Shown here: positions 1-5,929 of the stretch, piece after piece
How the letters are laid out: each line of letters opens with the position of its first letter
How positions within the stretch are numbered: the stretch's first letter is position 1
Assembly (NCBI GenBank): GCA_014728565.1
Contig: WJLK01000142.1
Location: 1 to 9,623, forward strand
DNA: 9,623 nucleotides
Direction of reading: 5' to 3'
From: Candidatus Pacearchaeota archaeon
GTDB lineage: Archaea > Nanobdellota > Nanobdellia > Pacearchaeales > GW2011-AR1
The notes under the pieces: generated by a model
The model's input: the letters and a program-made list of their open reading frames with translations, nothing else
Told to the model about the DNA's origin: nothing
Databases searched by the model: none
Position numbers and translations under genes: made by a program

Positions 1-32
1 AATCAGATCTGAGGCATAATCACCTCAAATTT

Positions 33-62
33 ACTTAAAATAATATATTTTTAAGTTTTTTT
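33..62 (+). terminator. Hairpin plus T-run terminator
   Basis: ACTTAAAA (33-40) and TTTTAAGT (49-56) are perfect 8-base inverted arms around an 8-base loop. They are followed by an uninterrupted T-run to position 62. This has the form of an intrinsic terminator for something transcribed rightward from beyond the left edge. The stem is almost entirely A/T, so it is weak as RNA, and chance is possible in sequence this AT-rich. Confidence 0.45.
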
Positions 63-106
63 ATTATTAAAAAATCTTTTATTTATCCTAATAAACTACA
101 GATTAA

Positions 107-116
107 TTTAAATATT
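107..116 (+). promoter_or_regulatory. TATA-like box of the GNAT gene
   Basis: TTTAAATATT lies about 20-29 bases before the ATG at 136, and there is no Shine-Dalgarno sequence between them. The same spacing recurs at most other genes in the window. It fits an archaeal TATA box driving a leaderless transcript that starts at or near the ATG. Confidence 0.45.
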
Positions 117-135
117 AATTGAATTTATTTTTTCT

Positions 136-600
136 ATGAGTATTGCAATTCCAACTTTCTCAATAACAAGAGATTCTGTTACAAACTATCTTAATTGCTC
201 TATATCTGGATTTGATTATTCAATTGATTTTAAAGATAGTCTTCCTCCTGGAGAGATTAGCATGGAATTGTGTCATAGTCCTGATTTTTTTCATTCTAAT
301 GATTATGCTCCAGAGGTTCTAACTCACTCTGATTTACTAAAATTTCTTAATTCAAGAAAAAAAATTGCTGTTGTAGAATCCTTCTATCCTTTAGGCAGTG
401 AAGAATCAGTTTATAGATCAAGAGAAGGAAATGGATTTGCCACAGAAATTTTAGATTTTTTTATTAATGACATTAAAAAACTAGGTGCTCGGGCTTGTTT
501 AGTTAGAGGAACATCTTTAAGGGAATTTTTTTTAAAAAGAGGGTTTGCTCCTATCTGTAATTATGTTAATGATTACTTTAGACTTTTAGCTCCTAAATAA
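136..600 (+). CDS. GNAT-like N-acetyltransferase, small and divergent
   Basis: The 154-residue protein looks like a GCN5-related N-acetyltransferase in its second half. Residues 97-102 (EGNGFA) match the acetyl-CoA pyrophosphate-binding loop (R/Q-G-x-G-x-G/A), with Glu in place of the usual first Arg/Gln. A helix follows (about 103-115), then a strand (ARACLV, 118-123). FFLKRGFAP (131-139) matches the motif-B signature (FYxKxGF) near the C terminus. The N-terminal 90 residues are not recognisable and contain no clear substrate-binding feature, so the acceptor (protein, small molecule or antibiotic) cannot be named. The protein is probably cytosolic, with no signal peptide or membrane segment. 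The start is supported by a TATA-like box at about -25. The last 15 bases overlap the convergent end of prs. Confidence 0.6.
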   Translation: MSIAIPTFSITRDSVTNYLNCSISGFDYSIDFKDSLPPGEISMELCHSPDFFHSNDYAPEVLTHSDLLKFLNSRKKIAVVESFYPLGSEESVYRSREGNGFATEILDFFINDIKKLGARACLVRGTSLREFFLKRGFAPICNYVNDYFRLLAPK

Positions 601-1557
601 CTCACTTATAGAATCTCCATGAGTTATTCTGCATATAGCTTCTGCAAACAAGTCAGCAATACTGACAACCTCTATCTTTCCATTAGAACTAATTGGAATA
701 GAATCAGTTATTATCACTTTTTCAAATTCTGAATTATTTATTTTTTCAGAGGATTCATTGCTAAAGATACCATGAGTTGCACAAGCGTATATTCTCTCTG
801 CACCTCTTTGTTTTAAAACCTCTGCAGCCTTACATAATGTTCCTCCTGTATCAATCATATCATCTACAATCAATGCATTTTTTCCATAAACATCACCTAT
901 TATCGTCATATCTCCAACAACTCCTGCTTTTTCTCTTTTTTTATGGGCAATTGCAACATTAACACCAATTCTTTTTGCATAACTCTCAGCTCTTTTTGCA
1001 CTTCCGACATCAGGAGCAACAACAACTGCTTTATTCAAGAAATCCTGATGATATTTTATTAAATACTGAATAATAAATGGATAAGCCTTTAAATTATCAA
1101 AGGGAATATCATAAGAACCTGTTGTAGCAGGATTATGCAAATCAGTTGTAATCACCCTATTAGCACTTCTGTTAATAACTCTGGCAAGGAAACTCGCACT
1201 TACTGGAGTTCTTGGCTCAGACATCCGGTCCTGCCTGCTATATTTCATATAAGGAAGGACATTATTAATAGACAGTGCACTGGAACGCATAAGAGCATCA
1301 TTAACCAAACCAAGAGAAACACTCCAATCCTGAGGCATCATTGAAGAATCATGAATAAAAAAACAATCTTTTGTCCTTGCATTATCAAGTATCTTAACAA
1401 AAATCTCTCCATCTGAAAATTTCTTTATCTCAACCTCTCCTAACTTATACTTCTTCTCTCTGTCTGGATTACTGTTTAATTTCTGGTAGACTTTATTAGC
1501 AAAATTCCATGCATTTCCATTTTTATTTGCAAGTATAAGAATATGCTGAGGATCCAT
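586..1557 (-). CDS. prs: Ribose-phosphate pyrophosphokinase (PRPP synthetase)
   Basis: This enzyme transfers pyrophosphate from ATP to ribose-5-phosphate, giving PRPP for purine, pyrimidine, NAD, His and Trp synthesis in the cytosol. At 323 residues it is full length for a class I synthetase. Visible landmarks are KKFSDGE (45-51), the flexible ATP loop YSRQDRMSEPRTPVSA (106-121), TTDLH with the metal-binding His141, VAPDVGSAKRA (180-190), the catalytic basic region AHKKR (204-208), the PRPP-binding loop VDDMIDTGGT (231-240), and a C-terminal HGDSISELF (313-321) like the family's usual HxGxSVSxLF. The start is supported by TTATAAGTT 20-28 bases upstream. Its last codons overlap the convergent GNAT gene by 15 bases, and it is divergent from the 146-aa gene. 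It appears to be a single housekeeping gene and is not part of an operon here. Confidence 0.95.
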   Translation of the reverse strand: MDPQHILILANKNGNAWNFANKVYQKLNSNPDREKKYKLGEVEIKKFSDGEIFVKILDNARTKDCFFIHDSSMMPQDWSVSLGLVNDALMRSSALSINNVLPYMKYSRQDRMSEPRTPVSASFLARVINRSANRVITTDLHNPATTGSYDIPFDNLKAYPFIIQYLIKYHQDFLNKAVVVAPDVGSAKRAESYAKRIGVNVAIAHKKREKAGVVGDMTIIGDVYGKNALIVDDMIDTGGTLCKAAEVLKQRGAERIYACATHGIFSNESSEKINNSEFEKVIITDSIPISSNGKIEVVSIADLFAEAICRITHGDSISELFRS

Positions 1558-1576
1558 ATCTTAATCATTAAATTTA

Positions 1577-1585
1577 AACTTATAA
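1577..1585 (-). promoter_or_regulatory. TATA-like box of prs
   Basis: On the minus strand this reads TTATAAGTT, 20-28 bases before the prs ATG, with no Shine-Dalgarno sequence between. The intergenic stretch up to 1651 is shared with the divergent 146-aa gene. It also contains a 10-base palindrome, AATCATGATT (1610-1619), midway between the two promoters, which could be an operator. Confidence 0.45.
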
Positions 1586-1622
1586 GGATTATTAGGATTT
1601 ACTATAATAAATCATGATTAAA

Positions 1623-1632
1623 TTTTAAAATA
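1623..1632 (+). promoter_or_regulatory. TATA-like box of the 146-aa gene
   Basis: TTTTAAAATA sits 20-29 bases before the ATG at 1652. The spacer is A/T only, with no ribosome-binding site, so a leaderless transcript is likely. Confidence 0.45.
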
Positions 1633-1651
1633 AAAAATAATAAAACAATTT

Positions 1652-2092
1652 ATGAATCAGGAAACAGATTTAGTAGTAGAAGGTTTTTACTGGAAAGAAG
1701 AAGAATATCTAAGATACGAAGGAACTAGTTTATGGATACCTGAAAATGCACTTGCTCTTGATAATGGCAAGGAACAGGAAAAATTAATTCTTTATGCATA
1801 TATAATTGGATTTCCAGAAGGATACTGGGGAATAAGCTATAATCAAAATCTTCCAAGGCATATTAGAGGTGGTTGGCCTATATTAGATCTAAGACCTAAT
1901 TTTGATATGATTCATGATGTTCAGAGGTCTATAATAACAAGAGATGGGAGATTATTTCTTAAAAGGGACCTCCTTGAAAGAGATAAACAATATTATTTGC
2001 ACTCACTTACTCAGATTATTTATGATTCAATGGATATAATTCAGGGAGGGAATATTCAGGATATAAATCGTTGTCAGAGGAGAGTATTTTAA
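1652..2092 (+). CDS. Hypothetical protein, 146 aa, unrecognised
   Basis: I do not recognise a family. The protein is acidic at the N terminus and rich in aromatics (about 11 Tyr and 5 Trp by eye), including FYWKEEEYLRYE (12-23) and GYWGISY (57-63). It has no transmembrane segment, no signal peptide and only one Cys, near the C terminus. Alternating hydrophobic stretches (LILYAYIIG, 45-53; WPILDL, 75-80) suggest beta strands, followed by a helical C-terminal third. Arg outnumbers Lys (about 12 to 5 by hand count), as in the three genes to its right and unlike prs or the right-hand genes. It ends 28 bases before the convergent end of the radical-SAM-like gene. It may therefore belong to that locus, but this rests only on proximity and composition. 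Confidence 0.65.
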   Translation: MNQETDLVVEGFYWKEEEYLRYEGTSLWIPENALALDNGKEQEKLILYAYIIGFPEGYWGISYNQNLPRHIRGGWPILDLRPNFDMIHDVQRSIITRDGRLFLKRDLLERDKQYYLHSLTQIIYDSMDIIQGGNIQDINRCQRRVF

Positions 2093-2120
2093 ATATAACA
2101 TCAACAAGATTCGATTAAAA

Positions 2121-3605
2121 TTATTCAAATAATCTCTGCTGAGGATCTTCAATAACTTCCAATCCTATTGAACCAGCTTTTTTATCAACTCCATAAGGCT
2201 TAGTAGTTTTTGTACTTTCTACCTGAACTAACTGGCTTTCAGGAAATTCAATTCTCTCATCCCATAGATTACATTTATCACAATGTTCACATCCATCAAT
2301 AATCCCACAGATACCAATACCTGCTTCATATAATCTCCTAAAATCATAATGCATTTCTAATGGAATATACTCTCTATTTCTCCTTTTTCTATAAACTGCA
2401 GTAGTTTCCATTCCAGGTAACCAGAGTCTGTCATGAATATCAGGATCATAAACAACTTGATCTTCATAAGAACCACAACCTAATCTTGCTAATAATTTTC
2501 TAGAGGGATGTCTTAAAGGCATTAATCTTAAATTAATTCCAGTTCTAGCATGAGATTCTAGTGCATCTAAAACAGAAGAACCTCTTGAAACATTATTCTC
2601 TATTGACATAGCCATATCACAAACCACTGTCAGAGATACATTAACTCTCTGTTCATGATGTCTCTCAGCTTGCTGAATTCTCCAGACATTTGAAAAACCC
2701 TGAGTTACTGCTCCTCTTTCCTCAGAATCATAACCAATACTATACATCAGACTAGCATCTATCTCTTTTAATAATTCTGCTATTTCTTCTCCAGATTCCA
2801 TGTCTACAGACCTTGCTAAATTCCCGACAGTAGAAAAATTTCTAAAAGCAAAATTCTCTGTTTCAAGAGAGCCTTGAATACCAAATGGAAATGTTTTAGT
2901 TGGAAAAATGATTCTTGAACCATGCTCTTTACATAATTCAAAAAATTTCTTTAAAAACCTCCAGTAATAAGGATGTCCTGCTTCTGTTAGTTTTCCAATT
3001 CTTATAATATCAGGATGATGCTCCTGAAAACCTGCAACTGTTTTTTCATTAACATCTCTTGGAGCTACATTACCCATGTTTCTGTAAGCATAGCAATAAC
3101 CACATCTCTGGTCTGCAAAACCAGCAGCTTTGTAAATTCTAAAAGCCATATCTGATTCATAAACTCCATTATTATCCAAAACTTCCTGAAGCAAAGCTCC
3201 ATGAACTTGGCTTATACAACCTCTTGAAAAATCAGCATTAAATTTACATTCACAAACATCAACTACCTCTCCCTCTGAAGTTCTTCTTCTAACATAATCT
3301 CCTTTTCCTCCTGCTTTAACAATCACTGACTCTTTTCTTGGTTTTTTATATGAAACTGGTTTTGGTTTTAATACTAAGAATCTTCTGAAAAATTCATTCC
3401 TATCAACAGAAGTTTGAATTCTTTCTTCAAGACCTCTGAGAACAGGTTCAACTTCAGAATAATCTTCTACTTCCTGTAAATCAGGAAGTATTCTATTATC
3501 TGAAAATAAATCAAATAATCTTCTAGGTTCATAACCTCTTATTTCTAATATTCCTGATACATGTCTTACACTCTTAAGTGGTATACTTGTCTTTCTTTTC
3601 CCCAT
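2121..3605 (-). CDS. SPL-like radical-SAM-fold protein with atypical cysteine motif
   Basis: The 494-residue protein looks like a relative of spore photoproduct lyase-type radical-SAM enzymes. RCGYCYAYRN (167-176) resembles their CxYCYA cluster motif. IRIGKLTEAGHPYYW (201-215) followed by FPTKTFPF (234-241) resembles the SPL strands with the TKS element. SIGYD...ERGA (289-299), VNVSLTVVCD (321-330) and TGINLRLMPL (355-364) look like later strands of the TIM-type barrel. The canonical CX3CX2C is incomplete: the position of the first Cys is Ala164, leaving only Cys168 and Cys171. Other cysteines are C118, C120 and C130 upstream and a C-terminal C433-x5-C439-x2-C442-x2-C445 group suited to an auxiliary Fe-S cluster or zinc. 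Residues 1-115 are unrecognised. The tail ends QQRLFE. A TATA-like box TTTTAAACA lies 20-28 bases upstream. The exact reaction is unknown; a thymine or other nucleic-acid substrate is inferred from the SPL likeness and the neighbours. Confidence 0.55.
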   Translation of the reverse strand: MGKRKTSIPLKSVRHVSGILEIRGYEPRRLFDLFSDNRILPDLQEVEDYSEVEPVLRGLEERIQTSVDRNEFFRRFLVLKPKPVSYKKPRKESVIVKAGGKGDYVRRRTSEGEVVDVCECKFNADFSRGCISQVHGALLQEVLDNNGVYESDMAFRIYKAAGFADQRCGYCYAYRNMGNVAPRDVNEKTVAGFQEHHPDIIRIGKLTEAGHPYYWRFLKKFFELCKEHGSRIIFPTKTFPFGIQGSLETENFAFRNFSTVGNLARSVDMESGEEIAELLKEIDASLMYSIGYDSEERGAVTQGFSNVWRIQQAERHHEQRVNVSLTVVCDMAMSIENNVSRGSSVLDALESHARTGINLRLMPLRHPSRKLLARLGCGSYEDQVVYDPDIHDRLWLPGMETTAVYRKRRNREYIPLEMHYDFRRLYEAGIGICGIIDGCEHCDKCNLWDERIEFPESQLVQVESTKTTKPYGVDKKAGSIGLEVIEDPQQRLFE

Positions 3606-3622
3606 ATATTTCTAATTAAAAC

Positions 3623-3637
3623 TTTGTTTAAAACAAA
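3623..3637. promoter_or_regulatory. Perfect dyad over divergent promoter, candidate operator
   Basis: TTTGTTT (3623-3629), one A, then AAACAAA (3631-3637) form a perfect 7-base inverted repeat. It covers the TATA-like box TTTTAAACA (minus strand, 3625-3633), which is 20-28 bases upstream of the radical-SAM-like gene. A regulator bound here would block that promoter and could affect the divergent glycosylase-like gene, whose own box is at 3660-3668. The alternative is a coincidence of A/T palindromes at a TATA box. Confidence 0.35.
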
Positions 3638-3659
3638 TATTATTCCAGGGTATATATTT

Positions 3660-3668
3660 TTTTAAACT
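3660..3668 (+). promoter_or_regulatory. TATA-like box of the HhH-GPD gene
   Basis: TTTTAAACT lies 20-28 bases before the ATG at 3688. It is nearly identical to the box of the divergent radical-SAM-like gene (TTTTAAACA), which suggests the two genes are expressed together. No Shine-Dalgarno sequence precedes the ATG. Confidence 0.45.
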
Positions 3669-3687
3669 TCTGATTAAAGGTATTAAA

Positions 3688-4698
3688 ATGGGAAAATACT
3701 CGCATGATTCAAGAGTTGATGTATTTTTTAATTCAAGAAGAGCAAAAAAACTAGTTGATATTGTTTTTACAATGGCAAAGGGTAGAACTGAAAAAAAAGG
3801 ACCTTTTCAAAGAGAAAATCTCTATCCAGATGCTGTTGTTCCTGAATCTCTAGAACAAGGTTCAAAAGAGCATTCACTTTATCTTTTTTACTCCTGTCTA
3901 CTTGATTCCATGACACAGGCTAATACTCTTTACAAAGCTATGAGAAAACTAGCAGAAGATCTCAATGGAGATCTTTCAGATTTATCAAAATTAGGAGAAT
4001 CTGAACTTGAATCTCTTCTTCAGAGATCTGGTTTTACTAATACTAGACTAGGAAATCCAGTTGGAGCTGTTCAGTCTAATTCCAGAAGACTTGAAAGACT
4101 CTATAAAGGAGATCCTAGAAACATCTATCCAAGATATAAAACAGCTAGAAGAGTCTCTGACAGAGAGATAGATGATGTTTTTCAGAAATTAGGGGATTTC
4201 AAACAAATGCGATATATGGGAATTGGAGTTGGAAAAGCAGCTCTTTTTGTTAAAAATCTGGTAAGATTTGGAATATGGCCTTTTCCAGAACACAGAATTC
4301 CTGTAAAAGCAGACAGGCATCTTATTAGAATTGCTATTTCAAACTGCCTGGATTTTTACATGGGTGGAACAAAAGTTCATCCTGAACATCACTCTGAAAT
4401 AACAGGATTAAACTCTGACAGACTTGTTCCGATTGTAACAAAAGGATTTCTTGACCTAACTAAAAGACATCAGATTTCAGCTGTTGAACTTGATGATTTT
4501 TTATGGGCATTAGGTTCTTATCTATGTTCTCAAAATAAAATTCCTGTTTGCCAGAACAATTGTGAAGTAGATTGCGATTACAGACCAAAATCAGACAGGA
4601 CAGGAACAGTTTTTTATCCTGGAAATGACTCAAGAGTTTATTTTAAAAGACAACAATTTCAGGAATCACCAGGCCAGATGAGATTGTTTAATTCTTAA
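3688..4698 (+). CDS. HhH-GPD superfamily Fe-S DNA glycosylase-like protein
   Basis: The 336-residue protein has the hallmarks of the endonuclease III / MutY superfamily in its C-terminal half. A helix-hairpin-helix (YMGIGVGKAA, 176-185) is followed by ADRHLIRIA (208-216), matching the family's VDTHVxRV with the catalytic Asp at 209. A later four-cysteine set, C280-x7-C288-x3-C292-x3-C296, follows LWALGSYLC as the [4Fe-4S] loop does in EndoIII, but with spacing unlike C-x6-C-x2-C-x5-C. The Lys used by bifunctional glycosylases is not at the usual place: the aligned residue is Gly182, with Lys183 beside it. A monofunctional or altered activity is therefore likely. Residues 1-150 are mainly helical and unrecognised. 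The tail ends QMRLFNS. It likely binds DNA and removes or processes a modified base. Some members of this fold act on hypermodified thymine instead. It overlaps the nuclease gene tail-to-tail by 4 bases. Confidence 0.65.
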   Translation: MGKYSHDSRVDVFFNSRRAKKLVDIVFTMAKGRTEKKGPFQRENLYPDAVVPESLEQGSKEHSLYLFYSCLLDSMTQANTLYKAMRKLAEDLNGDLSDLSKLGESELESLLQRSGFTNTRLGNPVGAVQSNSRRLERLYKGDPRNIYPRYKTARRVSDREIDDVFQKLGDFKQMRYMGIGVGKAALFVKNLVRFGIWPFPEHRIPVKADRHLIRIAISNCLDFYMGGTKVHPEHHSEITGLNSDRLVPIVTKGFLDLTKRHQISAVELDDFLWALGSYLCSQNKIPVCQNNCEVDCDYRPKSDRTGTVFYPGNDSRVYFKRQQFQESPGQMRLFNS

Positions 4699-5774
4699 AA
4701 TGGAACTTCATCATATCTTTTAATTGGAACAAATTCCTCAATCTCATCAAATCCTATTAGTTCAGCAGCTACAGATTCCAAATCCATTAAATGCAGGGAA
4801 TGTTGTAGTAATTCTCTTCCATATCTCCTGAAATTCTCAATCCATTTTTCTTCATTTGTTCTTGTCATCTCAACTCTGACAACAGGAAAATTAGGAATTA
4901 GATAAGGATTTCCAGAAAAACTCTCAGGAAGACAGTGCACAGGACCAGATTGCTCTCTGACAATATTCATGTCTCTTAAACATAAAACTCCATAAGTTGC
5001 AGGAGATATAGAATCTCCAAGAAGTTCCTCAACACTTTCAACAGGTTTTGTTCTAGGATTACCATGAAAATAAGAACAGGTACTTCCAAACAACCTAAAA
5101 TAAGGAACAGAAGATTCTCCCTGTCTTGAATTTGTCTGATTCACTATTACTGCTCTGCCAAATTTATCTGACATAAATAAAGCAATAAGCAGATTAAGAG
5201 GAATAACAGTTAAATCTCTTGTTTTTTTTGTAAGATTTCTTGTCAGACATCTATCATCACATATATGTCTCTTTTTATTTACTCTTTTTCCATATCTATC
5301 ACACTTGTGCATATCATAATCATCATGAGTACCATATCTAAATAATCCATACTGAATTCCAGGTATCTTATCACCTTCTTCAATTCTAGCCTCCATTCTT
5401 AACCAGTATCTTGCAAGCTGTTTTGGAGAACACCAACCTTCTGAATGTCTAAGTGCAGTTGTCTTGACTTCTCCATAAACAGGTCCTGAACCATACAGTT
5501 TTAAGGAATCAGAAGAGTGATTAAGAGGCAATGGACTATCTGCAAAAACACCATACTCCTCAGGATTTCTAACTTTTAATCTTCTGCCTCTCCATCTAGG
5601 GTCTGTTCTTAAAACATCATAAAGAGCTTCATAAAAAATTGCAGTATTCTTCCCTTTGTCATTCTTTCTTCTCCTGATATAATCCTCTAATTCATCTCTA
5701 CTCATGCTCTCAGGTTTCTCAGGAAGAGCAAGAAACTTAGGTCTAATTAAAGGTATTTCACCATTTTTTCCCAT
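4695..5774 (-). CDS. PD-(D/E)xK nuclease, RecB-like QxxxY type
   Basis: I see the core of a restriction-endonuclease-like fold in this 359-residue protein. Glu49 lies in an N-terminal helix (FYEALYDVL), Asp89 follows (SSDSLKLY), then the strand VYGEVKTT with Glu102-x-Lys104, then SPKQLARYW with Gln119-x3-Tyr123. That order (E, D, ExK, QxxxY) is the signature of RecB/Cas4/lambda-exonuclease-type metal-dependent nucleases. A cysteine/histidine group follows: His156, Cys158, His170, Cys172 and Cys176. It could bind zinc or help hold a cluster with Cys115. The C-terminal half is unrecognised, and no helicase motifs (Walker A, DEAD) are present. It probably acts as a stand-alone DNA nuclease, perhaps cutting after the neighbouring glycosylase. 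Like its two neighbours it starts MGK and is Arg-rich (about 34 R to 21 K by hand). The start is supported by TTTTTAAGC 20-28 bases upstream. Confidence 0.55.
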   Translation of the reverse strand: MGKNGEIPLIRPKFLALPEKPESMSRDELEDYIRRRKNDKGKNTAIFYEALYDVLRTDPRWRGRRLKVRNPEEYGVFADSPLPLNHSSDSLKLYGSGPVYGEVKTTALRHSEGWCSPKQLARYWLRMEARIEEGDKIPGIQYGLFRYGTHDDYDMHKCDRYGKRVNKKRHICDDRCLTRNLTKKTRDLTVIPLNLLIALFMSDKFGRAVIVNQTNSRQGESSVPYFRLFGSTCSYFHGNPRTKPVESVEELLGDSISPATYGVLCLRDMNIVREQSGPVHCLPESFSGNPYLIPNFPVVRVEMTRTNEEKWIENFRRYGRELLQHSLHLMDLESVAAELIGFDEIEEFVPIKRYDEVPF

Positions 5775-5793
5775 GAAAATTCTTAAGATTATA

Positions 5794-5802
5794 GCTTAAA
5801 AA
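5794..5802 (-). promoter_or_regulatory. TATA-like box of the nuclease gene
   Basis: On the minus strand this reads TTTTTAAGC, 20-28 bases before the ATG at 5774, with an A/T-rich spacer and no ribosome-binding site. The remaining intergenic stretch to 5887 is A/T-rich. It contains an isolated plus-strand TATA-like CTATATAAAT (5838-5847), for which I see no gene at leaderless distance. Confidence 0.4.
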
Positions 5803-5887
5803 TAATTTGTGTTTTCAAGAATATACTTATTAATCAACTATATAAATTAACAAAAAACCGAATAATATATAATAACTAGCACAAAGA

Positions 5888-5925
5888 TTTAAATAAGAAC
5901 AGGTTTTAAAAAAAACATAAAGAGG
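5888..5925 (+). promoter_or_regulatory. TATA-like box and ribosome-binding site of the Nudix gene
   Basis: TTTAAATA (5888-5895) is about 35-42 bases before the ATG at 5930, farther than at the other genes. The predicted transcript therefore has a leader of about 15 bases. That leader carries GAGG (5922-5925), four bases before the ATG. The longer spacing and the Shine-Dalgarno element agree with each other, and this is the one clearly leadered start in the window. Confidence 0.5.
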
Positions 5926-5929
5926 AAAA

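Noticed and set aside
3..26. Minus-strand start with GAGGTGATT before ATG at 17-15
   Set aside because: The frame meets TGA after four codons (at 5-3). I see no evidence for stop-codon read-through or selenocysteine, so it is not a gene start.
777..1344. Two plus-strand open frames of 61 and 69 codons inside prs
   Set aside because: They lie wholly antisense to a well-supported prs gene, encode low-complexity His/Leu/Ser-rich peptides and have no promoter of their own.
1610..1619. Palindrome AATCATGATT as a separate regulatory feature
   Set aside because: Ten-base A/T-rich palindromes are common at this composition. It is mentioned under the prs promoter but is not strong enough to stand alone.
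2121..3605. True spore photoproduct lyase
   Set aside because: The resemblance is limited to scattered motifs. The first cluster cysteine is missing, the protein is longer, and the cysteine-rich C terminus is not typical of SplB, so only a fold-level assignment is justified.
2121..4698. The known UDG-linked radical-SAM repair pair (TIGR03916-type)
   Set aside because: The radical-SAM protein here lacks that family's cysteine layout, and the partner is HhH-GPD, not a uracil-DNA glycosylase.
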